The translations under genes and the position numbers were made by a program. Below are positions 37,987-47,973 of a DNA stretch of 64,000 bases, piece after piece (within the stretch, counting starts at the first letter, position 1; each line of letters begins with the position of its first letter). The notes below the pieces were generated by a model. The model saw only the letters and a list, made by a program, of their open reading frames with translations. It searched no databases and was not told the DNA's origin. The DNA is from Actinobacillus seminis (GTDB taxonomy: Bacteria; Pseudomonadota; Gammaproteobacteria; Enterobacterales; Pasteurellaceae). Where the stretch lies: positions 124,001-188,000 of the forward strand of contig NZ_NLFK01000003.1 of NCBI RefSeq assembly GCF_002263215.1, written 5' to 3'.

Positions 37987-38424
37987 TTATTTTGAACGTT
38001 CAATTAAAGGGTTAGCACTATCTTGTTCTCTTGGAAACGGTTCATGGAGAGGTGAAAAAGCAAGAATTAAGATATGGTTATCTGTCACTTTTTGATAATG
38101 AATAACCGGTCCGGAGGTTTCGCCATTTAGATTAAGTTTTAGTTCTCCCATTAAATTTAATATTGCTGTATCCGCATAAGGACCACAATGATAGTGCCAA
38201 ATATTATTTTGTTGATACTTATCTGTACCGGGAATAATATCAAGGTTATCATCTTGCCAAGAGGGCTTATTCTTTCCTCTTAGGCGCTTTTTACTTGATA
38301 CTTGTTGCATAAAATCAAATAATAATCGCAATTCATCATCTGTCATAAAGGGGATATCTTTGAAAAAGGGCGTATTTAAACTTCCTTTTTGGAATGACTT
38401 TGATAATTGAATCGTAATCTCCAA
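37987..38424 (-). CDS. Second gene of a prophage cargo pair, function unknown
   Basis: 145 residues from the TTG at 38424, chosen because AGGA sits seven bases before it, inside the end of the upstream gene. Centre IWHYHCGPY and end VTDNHILILAFSPLHEPFPR have the compact, aromatic and basic look of small toxins such as ParE/YafO-type RNases, but I cannot assign a family. It is coupled to the gene at 38429 and sits inside the phage tail operon, where such genes usually protect the host or control competing phages. Confidence 0.6.
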   Translation of the reverse strand: MEITIQLSKSFQKGSLNTPFFKDIPFMTDDELRLLFDFMQQVSSKKRLRGKNKPSWQDDNLDIIPGTDKYQQNNIWHYHCGPYADTAILNLMGELKLNLNGETSGPVIHYQKVTDNHILILAFSPLHEPFPREQDSANPLIERSK

Positions 38425-38428
38425 AATA

Positions 38429-39001
38429 CTATCCTCGCATAGCGTTACGGAAATCCTCAAAAGAATGCTCCGCATTAAAACTATAGCCAACGCTGCTATC
38501 GCCCTGATATACCCGAGAAAATACGACATTATCCGATTGTTGCTTATATTGTTTTGATTTAACGAGGTGGCAAAGATAATGTATTTTATTCGCTAAATTA
38601 TCTAATGCAGAAATAAATCGAGGGTGAGCATAATGATATTGACGCATCTCAACAATTAATTCGTCATATTCTTTTACTTTTTCTTCTAACACAAGAATAT
38701 CATGCGTAGGAATAACATCAAAGGTCCAAGGAACAAATGAAATAGCGAGATCAGTTAATGCAGTGGTCACTTGCGCTAAATCAATCACATTTTGAACAGA
38801 TTGAGTAAATAACAGCATATCTTGTTGGCTAGCTTTCATTTTCTGAACGCTAAAAATCTGCATATCGCTATTGTCGGAGGATTTCGCCTGCGCGCTCAAC
38901 ACAACCGGAACAGTTAAACATGCAGACATTGCAACGGTTTTTAATTGCTTAAAGAGAGGATTTAAACCATCAAAAATAGGATTTAATGATAAATTTGCCA
39001 T
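38429..39001 (-). CDS. First gene of a prophage cargo pair, function unknown
   Basis: 190 residues from the ATG at 39001, which has AGGG seven bases upstream. A hydrophobic stretch at about 26-41 (MSACLTVPVVLSAQA) could be a membrane anchor or signal. Then helical sequence (KMKASQQDMLLFTQSVQNVI) and a C-terminal part with YHYAHPRFISALDNLANKIH. No family recognised. The stop lies four bases before the start of the partner gene. It separates gpV from the tape measure gene. Confidence 0.6.
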   Translation of the reverse strand: MANLSLNPIFDGLNPLFKQLKTVAMSACLTVPVVLSAQAKSSDNSDMQIFSVQKMKASQQDMLLFTQSVQNVIDLAQVTTALTDLAISFVPWTFDVIPTHDILVLEEKVKEYDELIVEMRQYHYAHPRFISALDNLANKIHYLCHLVKSKQYKQQSDNVVFSRVYQGDSSVGYSFNAEHSFEDFRNAMRG

Positions 39002-39127
39002 GTATTTCACCCTGATAAAATCTCATCGAAGTATATAACGTTGTAAACAAATGTAAAACGTTTTTTGTAAAACGCAATAAAAAAGAGGTAAATTTGATCT
39101 AACTCCGAATTTACCGTTTTTCTCTGT

Positions 39128-42009
39128 TTAACCCCGATCGCGTAAAGAATTGCGCGCGCGGGCTTGTGCCTGATTTTGAATTTGTGCAATCTGGCTAGCG
39201 ACCTCTCGTGCAATAGCTTGTTCATCCATTCCTTGTGCGGCGTTCACCTGAATAGTGATATTCATCGGCTGGCTGACTTGCACTTGTTGCGTCTGTGTCC
39301 GGCGCAGTGGCGCGCGGTCGTCCACTTTGATCGGTTGCGCAACCGCTACACTCATGCCCAGACCGGTAGCAAGCATAGCGTTTTTGCCATAATTTAGCGC
39401 ATTAAGCAAAGGCACGCCAAGGCGAGATGTTGCCACTTTGGTCATTACATATTCGCCACCATGTACAATCCCTTTCGGCTCATACTTGCCACCGTCCCCG
39501 GTGTAGCCTCCTTGGGCGTAGCCTTTAACAAGACCGCCTTTGTAATATAATGCGGGATCATTCATGGCATCAATAGTGTTACCTAATACACTGTTGCCAT
39601 ATGCCGCCTTAATATTTTCAGTTTTGGTCTGTTGTGCTTGGATATTCATATTATTAATGGATGGAAGCTTATCAATCACCCATTTGATACCATCCATTAA
39701 TTTAGTAAGCGGTGTCAAAATCCATTCAATGGCTTCGGCTACAGACTGACCAAATGAAATGCCCGCATTTTTTGCACTTTCTAATTCTTCCGCGCTTGAT
39801 TTCACCGGATCGATAAGGTTAAACGCCCAAGTAACCGCTTTTTTAATCCAATTTACGATCACACCAAAAGCATTGGCGAGCGGTTGGAATTTAGCGATTG
39901 TAGGGGCTAAACCTTGCATTAAACCTTGGAAAAAACCGCCAAAAAACGCCCGCACTTTTTCCCAGTTGCGGTAGATGAGCAAGGCTCCTGTAGCAATAGC
40001 AGTAATAAATAAGCCCAAAGGAGTAAAGGCTAAGAATGTAAACGCTGTACGCAAAGCAGTTACAACTAATGTAATCGCATTAAAAGCACCTTTAAGATAG
40101 GTCAATGGGTTGAGTAATTTTAACAAACCGTTCCCTAACGCTCTGCTGATATTGAGTGTTGCTTGTCCTGTAGCTTTCCAGCTCGTTAATGTTTTAGTCA
40201 ATATTTTGGCTTTTCCTGATACATTTGGAAATATATCATTAAGGTGTTTTAATCCTAATCCAATACGAGCTATAGGGTAGGCTAAGAAACTAAGTAATAG
40301 GCTAAGTGCGCCAAATGAGGTCAATCCGATTCCTACTACAGCGGTTAGTTTTACTAAATTTTCCGCCAATGCCGGATTTGCATTCATCCAACGTTGAACT
40401 TTGTCAATAACCCCGCCGATTTTTTCCATTAATCCTTTCAATGTCGGCGCAAGTAAACTACCCATCATCGAATTTATATTAAATAGACGGTTTTTCAGTA
40501 ATGCCCATGATGACGAAAGTGCTTTCATTCGCGTGTCAAACTCTCGTGACATTGAACCCGTTGCCATTTCGCTATTGGCAAGGGCAATTTGGCGACGCCA
40601 TTCTTCTGTATTTGAAACAAGTAATGCTAAAGTTTTACTGTGTTCCGTACCCACAAGATCCGCAATAATACCAAGTCGTTTTTCTTCCGGTAATTTTTTA
40701 ACCGTATCTACAATCTGCATTAATGTTTTTTGTGCATCTTTTGCCATCCCTAATTCAACTTTACTTGCATTTAACCCTAAAATACTCAAGGCACTTTTAA
40801 CCGGTTTCTTTTTACTAGCTGAAGATAAACGCGTGAAGATGGCATTTGTTGCAGTAGCAGATTGTTCTTCCGCGGCTCCGGCAGTTTGTAATGTGGAACC
40901 TAATGCAGCTAAATTTTTTCGGTAATTTTTGCTATTCCTGCAATACCTGATACGCGGTTCATATAACCAATAATTTCATTCCCTTTTGAAATCGCATTAT
41001 CATCTAAATAATTAATCGCATCGGCTAACTCCATGCTCGCTTGTGATGACAATTTAAAATTTTTGGTTACTTTTCCATATTGTTCAACCAAATCATCTGG
41101 ATTTTGTGCATCAAAAGCCGTTGCCATTTTTGTATTTAAGCGAACAAAATCTTCTAACTGTGCTTTTGGCACATCCATTCTAGCCGCCGCTTCAATCATA
41201 TTGGCAATTTCAACAGTAGTCATCGGCAATTCAGTAGATAATGTTTGAATTTTTTGTTTCCAAACATCATATTCCGGCGTTAAATTACCAGCTTTATCTT
41301 TTAATCCATCAACTTGTCGCACAACACCAAGCATCGCATCTTCAAAAGACATAAAATCAGTCACTGAATTTTTAATTGGTACGCTAATTGTGGCACCGGC
41401 AGCCATTGATTGTGCGCCAAGTATTTGCGCTCGACTGCTAATATCTTTCAGTTTATCCACTTTGCTACGGTAAGCATTGTATTTTGCCTGTTGTGCATTA
41501 AGTTTTTTTAATTCGGCAGATTGTTTGCTGATTTCTGCATTGGCGCCTTTTAATTTACCGCGCAATTCCGTTTGGCGTTGACTTAATGAATGGGCAGTTA
41601 TTCCATTTTTGGCTAATTCTGCACGTGTGCGCTGTAATTTATTGGATAGTTCAACTTCTTCCGCTTTTAATTTTTTAACGCTTTGCTGTGCATTTTCAAC
41701 ACGTACGCGGTAAGCCTCACTTGGATTTTTTAATTCTTTCAAGCGTTTTGATAATCGCGTTGCAGTTTGTTGCGCTTTTTCTTGTTCAGTTTTTAACGCA
41801 TTCAAGCGATTAATTAAGGGATTGAGTTTGCTACGGTATTGCGCAAGAGATGATGCTTGTTGCTTATCTTGTTTGATAAGTTGACCACGCAAATTTTTAT
41901 TTCGATTTAAGGCATGGGATAACGCATCAACATTTTTGACCGCACTTTTCATCGGTGCGCTCATTTTATCCATGGCACTTAATAAGACTGATAATTGCAG
42001 ATTATTCAT
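39128..42009 (-). pseudogene. Phage tail tape measure protein, frameshifted
   Basis: From ATG 42009 (MNNLQLSVLLSAMDKMSAPM): coiled coils to about residue 190, then the TP901 core (FEDAMLGVVRQVDGLKDKAG, TELPMTTVEIANMIEAAARM). At an A6 run near 40913-40919 the frame is lost after KITEK; one more A gives NLAALGSTLQTAGAAEEQSA and continues through membrane-like helices to 39128 (MDEQAIAREVASQIAQIQNQ). The full protein would be about 960 residues. It sets tail length and is ejected during infection. Confidence 0.9.
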
Positions 42010-42080
42010 ATAATTTCCGATTTTTGTTGACAAATAAAAGCTGTTAGTTTAATAATCATTAAAGACAAAGGGGGTAAATT

Positions 42081-42335
42081 ATGGAATTAATATTCTTTCT
42101 ATTATGGGTTCCTGCATTAATTTTAGCTATTGGCACAGTGGTGCTAGTAGTTTTGCCATTATTTACGGTGCTTTTAACCTTTGCTTTACCAGCCCTATTG
42201 GTTCTAGGCTTTATTTTGTTGTTATGGGCAATCACAGAAAATATCATGCTATCTATTTTGATTTTCTGTACTATCGTTGTAATGAATTTAATTTATCACC
42301 GTGAAAGCGTAAAAGAATTTTTTGCCAATAGATGA
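42081..42335 (+). CDS. Small hydrophobic membrane protein on the opposite strand of the tail operon
   Basis: 84 residues with a strong AAGGGGG ribosome site. Nearly the whole protein is hydrophobic: two or three helices (about 3-25, 28-50, 52-70) and a short charged tail (YHRESVKEFFANR). It sits alone on the plus strand between tape measure and gpS, the pattern of a self-standing cargo gene expressed from the prophage. Function unknown; superinfection exclusion or a membrane effector is possible. Confidence 0.65.
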   Translation: MELIFFLLWVPALILAIGTVVLVVLPLFTVLLTFALPALLVLGFILLLWAITENIMLSILIFCTIVVMNLIYHRESVKEFFANR

Positions 42336-42797
42336 TTAAAGCTCATCCCCTAACGCTTTAATCACATAATCTTCAATCATTTGAATATCTTCATCTGCAA
42401 AGCCCAGCAATTCACGCTGGGCATATTGCACTTTATATTCCCGCTGTCGCTGTACTCTCCCTTTTAATCCGTATTGATGGATTTCGGCAATTTTGGCGTT
42501 GTCGCCACTAAATCCTACGGTAATCTCATTGGAATTGGACCGCACTTTTAAAAAGCGGGCAGTGCGCAGTTTGGAAAACATGGCTTTACGCTTAACTCGC
42601 CCTGTTTTCTTGCGCAATTTTTGTTGTTTTCTTGGTTCATATGCGCTGCCATCCGGATTTTGTTGTCGGGTAATACGGGCTTGTTGACGTTGGCGCAATT
42701 TTTGCCCGATATTTTTCGCCAACGTTCGCCGCGCTTGTGGGCTTAGGTTTTGAATAAGTGTGGTCAGTTTGGCGCTAATTTCTTCAACCGTTGCCAT
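42336..42797 (-). CDS. P2 gpS-like tail completion protein
   Basis: 153 residues from MATVEEISAKL (42797). Rich in Arg/Lys, with KNIGQKLRQRQQARITRQQN, PDGSAYEPRK and AEIHQYGLKGRV, all found in gpS/phage virion morphogenesis proteins. Overlaps the gpR gene by 14 bases. Confidence 0.88.
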   Translation of the reverse strand: MATVEEISAKLTTLIQNLSPQARRTLAKNIGQKLRQRQQARITRQQNPDGSAYEPRKQQKLRKKTGRVKRKAMFSKLRTARFLKVRSNSNEITVGFSGDNAKIAEIHQYGLKGRVQRQREYKVQYAQRELLGFADEDIQMIEDYVIKALGDEL

Positions 42798-43275
42798 CTT
42801 CAATCACTCCACTATCAAAAATCAAATTATCTTCACTTTCCAAATACACGCGCACCTGTTCTTTTTGCCACACCGGCTCCGCCTTATAGTTCAAGATCAC
42901 GTTGTTGTTATTTTCATTGTCTTGTTTCGCAATCACCCGCTCCGTCATCTGAATTTCAAAAGAGACGTCCACGGTATTATTATTGTTGTAATCTAAGATA
43001 AACTTAAACGCACCCTCGCGACGTTGCGGGTTTTCAAAGATTTCCGGTTGATTGGTGCGGAGGTAGGCTTGAATTGGGATAATCAGCTGTGCAAGGTCAT
43101 CTTTAAAATCGGTGGCGATAATGTTTAACGTGTAACGAAATTCAAAACTTAACCCGCCGGCGCCGGTGGCAATAATTTGTCCGTCGTCGATAAAAAGCTG
43201 TAAGTTATCCGGATTGGTGATGAAATCCGGATAACTTTGTTCAATAATTTTGCGCAGTTGGTTTGGTTTTTTCAT
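42784..43275 (-). CDS. P2 gpR-like tail completion protein
   Basis: 163 residues from MKKPNQLRKIIEQ at 43275; the open frame extends upstream without similarity. FDSGVIEDGNG-type end and the LNIIATDFKDDLAQLIIPIQ region fit gpR. It overlaps the zinc-finger gene by four bases and gpS by 14. Confidence 0.88.
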   Translation of the reverse strand: MKKPNQLRKIIEQSYPDFITNPDNLQLFIDDGQIIATGAGGLSFEFRYTLNIIATDFKDDLAQLIIPIQAYLRTNQPEIFENPQRREGAFKFILDYNNNNTVDVSFEIQMTERVIAKQDNENNNNVILNYKAEPVWQKEQVRVYLESEDNLIFDSGVIEDGNG

Positions 43276-43490
43276 TGACGAAATCCCCGTTTTTTCTGTT
43301 CGTAAACGGCTTGGCAATCCACGCACCGAGTACATCCGTTAATCATGCGGCGACGCTTCTCCGGTATGGGTTCATCGCAGTCTTGGCAGTGGGTCCGGCT
43401 TGGACGTTGTACCGCTTGGAAACGGTTTTCTAATGCCACCTTGCGTTGCAATTCTTCCAGTTTCTGTGCTTGGTCTAATATATCTGTCAT
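43272..43490 (-). CDS. Phage TraR/DksA-like zinc-finger protein
   Basis: 72 residues. Four-cysteine zinc finger CQDCDEPIPEKRRRM ... CTRCVDCQ and a helical N-terminus with DILDQAQKLEELQ. Proteins of this size occur in P2-like late operons and may bind RNA polymerase as TraR does. Complete. Confidence 0.88.
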   Translation of the reverse strand: MTDILDQAQKLEELQRKVALENRFQAVQRPSRTHCQDCDEPIPEKRRRMINGCTRCVDCQAVYEQKKRGFRQ

Positions 43491-43640
43491 TTTCTATCCG
43501 TTATTAGCTTTTCTGCACCTTGGTTAAAATCTGCAATACATTGTTTTAATGCGTTATTTTCTATCATGCACAGCTCCGTTTGGTTAAGGGAGTGCTCTAA
43601 CGCGACCGCTAGGTCACGGTTGGTTTTCACCCGCACTATA
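43487..43640 (-). pseudogene. Fragment of a LysB/Rz-like phage lysis gene
   Basis: Only the last 45-50 residues look real: [20 protein letters not shown], then NNALKQCIADFNQGAEKLIT up to the stop at 43487, as in LysB-type regulators of lysis timing. Upstream of about 43640 the sequence is the reverse of a terminase gene. Confidence 0.7.
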
Positions 43641-43642
43641 AT

Positions 43643-43989
43643 TTGTCGGCACATGGCGCCACTTGGTATTTTGCCCGCGAAGCATTGATTGACGCGTTGA
43701 CCACGGGAAAAAATCAAATTTTCCTTTCCGCCAGTAAAAAACAAGCGTTGCAATTTCGTTCTTATATTAAAGATTATGCCAAGCAAACCGCCGACGTCGA
43801 TTTAAAAGGCGAGACGATAAAATTGCCCAATGGGGCGGAATTATATTTTTTAGGTACCAATGCCGCGACTGCGCAAAGTTATCACGGCAATTTGTATTTT
43901 GACTAATATTTTTGGGTGCCGAAATTCGCCGTGATGCGCAAAGTGGCATCCGCCATGGCATCACAAAAGCAATATCGGCAAAGCTAATG
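43643..43989 (+). pseudogene. Fragment of a P2 gpP-like terminase ATPase
   Basis: [40 protein letters not shown] and [20 protein letters not shown] are terminase Walker A to Walker B regions. The first Walker B acidic pair is followed by a stop: FD then TAA where relatives have Glu, after which YFWVPKFAVMRKVASAMASQ continues in frame. Both N-terminus and C-terminus are lost. Confidence 0.85.
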
Positions 43990-44008
43990 AATACTGGTTA
44001 TGAGATTT

Positions 44009-44714
44009 TTAGGTGATACTTATGCTACTTTTGATAAAGAAATATCGGCGGCTTGTTATGCTAAAGCAGTTACTTAAAAAAAAGATATTGGATTTATCTA
44101 TAAAATTAAATTCAAACCGGCAAATTATTTTATTGCGAACGGTAATTTTAAGGCTGCAAAATGCGAAATTAAAGAAATTATTGATTATAAGGAAAGGCAT
44201 GGTTAGAAAATTTCGGAAGATATTTTATCATTAACAAAAAATCAATGGTATTTAGAAGATGAAGATACTTCTAAGAGTCAAGTGTCGTATCAAAAATTTT
44301 CTTCTTTGGCTGAAGGTTTACTTTACAAAGATCTCCCCTGAATTGAAGCATATTTAGATGATGTATTTAAAAATAATAATAAGAAAATGCGTAAAGTATT
44401 TATCAAAACTGATAAAATTCCAATGGAAATTTTGTTGCCTGAAAATAGATTCGCTTTAACATCGGATAAGGCAGGGCAATACGTTCAACTCAAAGGCGAA
44501 TTTAATATGGGGAAATGTAGGCTTTTCCTCTGTCAAGAGAATCCAATAATTCCATTTGTTCATGATTTTTGCCGGTGTAGAGAATCATCCTAAGGGGCTA
44601 TCGAAAGTTACAAACAGATTGTTAGCTATTTTTAGTAACGCTTTCAATTGCTCAGAAAGTATTAATACACTATACTCTACGTTTACCAAAGAAATTGAGA
44701 ATTTAAAAGATTAA
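44009..44714 (+). pseudogene. Decayed gene at the prophage right edge (TPR-like)
   Basis: Starting near GDTYATFDKEISAACYAKAV, one frame continues through IGFIYKIKFKPANYFIANGN, FKAAKCEIKEIIDYKERHG and KIPMEILLPENRFALTSDKA with stops at three places (for example a TGA at 44339-44341), then shifts frame to GVENHPKGLSKVTNRLLAIF and ends at 44714. The first part has the helix pairs of tetratricopeptide repeats. Function unknown; probably cargo of the prophage. Confidence 0.65.
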
Positions 44715-44716
44715 TT

Positions 44717-45856
44717 ATGCATAATAAATTCAGCGAGCAAGATCGCCAATTTATGCAAATGGCGTTGGATTTAGCCGCATTAGGACGTTTCACCACGACG
44801 CCAAATCCTTCCGTCGGGTGCGTATTGGTAAAAAATGGTGAAGTTGTGGGGCGTGGTTTTCATTTTAAAGCCGGCGAGCCACATGCCGAAGTGATGGCGA
44901 TACGCGAAGCCGGCGAGAGCGCAAAAGGCGCGACAGCTTATGTCACCTTAGAGCCTTGTGCCCATTTTGGTCGTACGCCGCCTTGTGCCAAAGGGCTAAT
45001 TGAAGCGGGCGTGGCGCGTGTGGTGGCGGCAATGGAAGATCCTAATCAGCAAGTGGCGGGCAAGGGGCTTGCAATGTTGGCGGAAGCGGGGATTGAATGT
45101 GCAGTCGGTTTATTACAAGAAAAAGCGGAGCTGCTAAATCAGGGGTTTCTAAAACGAATGCGGATCGGCTTACCTTTTGTGCGGTTAAAAATGGGGATGA
45201 GTATCGACGGAAGAACGGCGATGGCAAGTGGTGAGAGCAAATGGATTACCGGCGAAGCATCTCGGCGTGATGTGCAAGTTGAACGCGCGGCAAGTTCCGC
45301 CATCCTTTCCACCGCGCAAACCGTGGTGACAGATGATCCGCGTCTTAATGTACGTTGGGAACAATTGCCGGCGGCAGTACAACAATATTATCCGCTGTCT
45401 TCTTTACGCCAGCCGGTGCGTGTGATTATGGATCGTCAACATAAAGTATTACCAACGCATCAGCTTTTTCAAATTCCGTCTCCGGTTTGGTTAGTCAGTG
45501 ATCGTCATCAAAATCCGCGTTATTTTCCGGAATTTTGCGAAAAAATCTCACTTAATACCGAGTTAAATCAAGCTTATTTGTTGGCATTAATGCAAAAATT
45601 GGGGCAACGACAAATTAATACGCTGTGGGTGGAGGCGGGAGCGAGGTTAGCCGGTGCTTTGATCGAGGCGGATTTAGTTGATGAGCTGATTGTATATATT
45701 GCGCCTAAATTATTGGGCGATCAGGCAAAAGGATTATGCTATCTTTCCAATTTAACCAAATTAGCTGATGCGCCTTTATGGAAATTAAGCCATACCGCGC
45801 AAATTGGAGATGATGTTAAATTAGTTTATCAGCGTAAGCATAAGCTAAAAAATTAA
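44717..45856 (+). CDS. ribD: Riboflavin biosynthesis deaminase/reductase
   Basis: 379 residues. Deaminase domain: GEPHAEVMAIREAG and TLEPCAHFGRTPPCAKGLIE (zinc ligands). Reductase domain: VRLKMGMSIDGRTAMASGES, TVVTDDPRLNVR and TLWVEAGARLAGALIEADLV. Catalyses steps two and three of riboflavin synthesis. Followed by degS, as I recall in H. influenzae. Start two bases after the decayed prophage gene. Confidence 0.95.
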   Translation: MHNKFSEQDRQFMQMALDLAALGRFTTTPNPSVGCVLVKNGEVVGRGFHFKAGEPHAEVMAIREAGESAKGATAYVTLEPCAHFGRTPPCAKGLIEAGVARVVAAMEDPNQQVAGKGLAMLAEAGIECAVGLLQEKAELLNQGFLKRMRIGLPFVRLKMGMSIDGRTAMASGESKWITGEASRRDVQVERAASSAILSTAQTVVTDDPRLNVRWEQLPAAVQQYYPLSSLRQPVRVIMDRQHKVLPTHQLFQIPSPVWLVSDRHQNPRYFPEFCEKISLNTELNQAYLLALMQKLGQRQINTLWVEAGARLAGALIEADLVDELIVYIAPKLLGDQAKGLCYLSNLTKLADAPLWKLSHTAQIGDDVKLVYQRKHKLKN

Positions 45857-45867
45857 AGGGAGTTGTT

Positions 45868-46895
45868 ATGTTAAAAAAATAATTCAATCCGTCTTTATTG
45901 GATTGGCGACTGCCATAGTGATTTTGTTGGCGCTGCCTTTTTTGCGTGATGGAATAGGCAATGATGAGAGGGAAGTCGTATCTTATCGTGATGCGGTGCG
46001 TGTTGCATCCCCCGCGGTGGTAAATGTTTATAATCAAGCCTTTGCTTCAAACTCTAATAATAGTTTGCAAGTCAATAACTTGGGTTCCGGCGTGATTATG
46101 TCAAGAGATGGTTATATTTTAACCAATAAACATGTCATTCAAAATGCGGATCAAATTGTCGTGGCGTTACAAACCGGCAAAGTGTATGAAGCGCAATTAG
46201 TTGGTTCGGATAATTTAACCGATCTTGCGGTATTAAAAATCAAAGCCGATAACCTCTCCACTATTCCACAAAATCCGAAACGTCAACCACATGTTGGTGA
46301 TGTGGTGTTGGCAATTGGTAATCCGTATAATTTAGGGCAAAGCGTTTCGCAAGGGATTATCAGCGCCTTGGGACGTAATACCGTTGGAGATTTTATCGGG
46401 CGTCAGAATTTTATTCAAACAGATGCCTCGATTAACCGTGGCAATTCTGGCGGCGCCTTAATTAATTCACTGGGTGAATTAGTTGGGATCAGTACCTTGA
46501 GTATTGGTAAAAGTGCTAATGAAATTGCCGAAGGGTTGAACTTTGCCATTCCAATTGATTTAGCAAATGACGTATTGCAAAAAATTATTCGTGACGGGCG
46601 CGTTATCCGCGGTTATTTCGGTGTACAAAGCGATATTTTATTTGGTAATGGGCAAGCGGGACGTGATAAAGGCGTGTTGATAACGAATGTGATGCCAAGC
46701 AGTCCGGCAGCAAAAGCAGGCATCCAAGCCGGTGATATTATCATTAAATTTGGTGAGGTAGATGCCATTTCGCCGGCGCAAATGATGCAATTAATCAGCA
46801 ATACTAAACCAAATGTGAAAGTGAATGTATTGATTAAACGCTTAGGCAAAATGATCACGTTGCCGGTGACCATTGAAGAATATGTCTCGAATTAA
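45868..46895 (+). pseudogene. degS: DegS membrane protease, start region frameshifted at A7
   Basis: ATG at 45868 gives MLKK and then a stop; with one more A in the A7 run (45873-45879) it reads MLKKIIQSVFIGLATAIVIL, the expected membrane anchor, and continues in the frame of the rest. The protease domain is intact: His in LTNKHVIQNADQ, Asp in DNLTDLAVLKI, Ser in NRGNSGGALINS, and one PDZ domain (GVLITNVMPSSPAAKAGIQA). An alternative start is TTG at 45903, which still leaves most of the anchor. DegS cleaves RseA in the sigma-E response. Slippage on the A-run could rescue it. Confidence 0.85.
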
Positions 46896-46906
46896 TGTGG
46901 TAGATC

Positions 46907-47494
46907 ATGGAAACCAGTCATTTTTTTGCTTGTTTAGATCGTTTAAAGCTTATTCAGCGCTGGTCGCTGATGCGCAATATTGAAACGGAAAATCTTGCCG
47001 AACACAGTTTGCAGGTCGCCTTTGTAGCGCAAGCTTTGGCGATAATTAAAAATAAGTTTTATGGTGGCAAAGTTAATGCGGATCGTATTGCGGTCATTGC
47101 AATGTATCACGACACGTCCGAAATTTTTACCGGCGATCTGCCGACGCCGATTAAATATTTCAATCCGCAAATCACGCAAGTATATAAGCAAATTGAAAGT
47201 GCTGCCGAGTTGCATTTAATCAACCTGCTGCCACAAGAATTGCAGCAGGAATTTGCCCCTTATCTTGATAGCCAACAATTTTCGCCGGAAGAAAAACATG
47301 TTGTGAAACAAGCGGATCTGATCTGTGCTTATATTAAAACGAAATTTGAATTGGAACATGGCAACCAAGAATTTACGCAAGCAAAACGACGTCTTGAACA
47401 GTTATTAGACACATGGAAAAGCCCTGAAATGGACTATTTTATGCAGGTTTTCGTACCAAGTTTTGCCCAAACCTTGGATGAAATCGCATTTTAA
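46907..47494 (+). CDS. yfbR: 5'-deoxynucleotidase YfbR (HD domain)
   Basis: 195 residues. HD-domain ligands: His in [18 protein letters not shown] in [20 protein letters not shown] and Asp in [16 protein letters not shown]. Same length as E. coli YfbR (199), which dephosphorylates deoxynucleoside monophosphates, mainly dAMP/dTMP. Lies 11 bases after degS. Confidence 0.94.
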   Translation: METSHFFACLDRLKLIQRWSLMRNIETENLAEHSLQVAFVAQALAIIKNKFYGGKVNADRIAVIAMYHDTSEIFTGDLPTPIKYFNPQITQVYKQIESAAELHLINLLPQELQQEFAPYLDSQQFSPEEKHVVKQADLICAYIKTKFELEHGNQEFTQAKRRLEQLLDTWKSPEMDYFMQVFVPSFAQTLDEIAF

Positions 47495-47519
47495 GCGCGA
47501 TTTTCATCTTGTTTTATTT

Positions 47520-47946
47520 TTAGGATACGGCGTTATTTGATTTGTACAAAGCGACCGTGGCTGTGGTGCGTAAAGTTTTCATCAAATTTTTATTTTGCTG
47601 TGTCGTTTTGCATTTTCCTTTTAATTCAATAAATTGCATACGTAAATGATCCAATTCGTGAATACGTTTGGCGATATGTTTAATATGTTGATCCAAAATG
47701 CTGTTGATTTTTTCCGCCTGTTCTTTTCCCGCATTTTCCAAGCCTAAAATCTGCTTGATTTCATTTAGCGAAATGTCCAATGAGCGACAGTAACAAATAA
47801 AAGCTAAGCGTTTGAGATACTGTGCGTTATAAATACGAAAATTGCCGGCGGTTCTTTCCGGTTTTGATAATAAACCTTGTTTTTCATAAAAGCGAATTGC
47901 CTCGATTACTGCAACCAATGGTTTTGGCTAATTGACCTATTTTCAT
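47520..47946 (-). pseudogene. nimR: NimR-like MerR regulator of nickel uptake, frameshifted
   Basis: ATG at 47946 gives MKIGQLAKTIGCSN, then loses frame near 47905; removing one base restores EAIRFYEKQGLLSKPERTAG and NFRIYNAQYLKRLAFICYCR through the dimerisation helix. MerR-type helix-turn-helix and wing are thus both present across the break. In non-typeable H. influenzae a MerR protein called NimR controls nikKLMQO in response to nickel; the divergent nik operon and the operator at 47980 support the same identity. As read the product would be truncated or start late. Confidence 0.8.
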
Positions 47947-47973
47947 CATATTGAACATCCTTTTAAAAATTAC

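Noticed and set aside
43643-43786. N-terminal half of the minus-strand frame 43487-43786
   Set aside because: It is antisense to terminase sequence. Only the last 45-50 residues look like a lysis gene.
34955-44714. Complete prophage with attL and attR
   Set aside because: No second copy of the tRNA-Leu 3' end is visible near 44 kb, and head, sheath, tube, fibre and control genes are missing, so the right border cannot be fixed.
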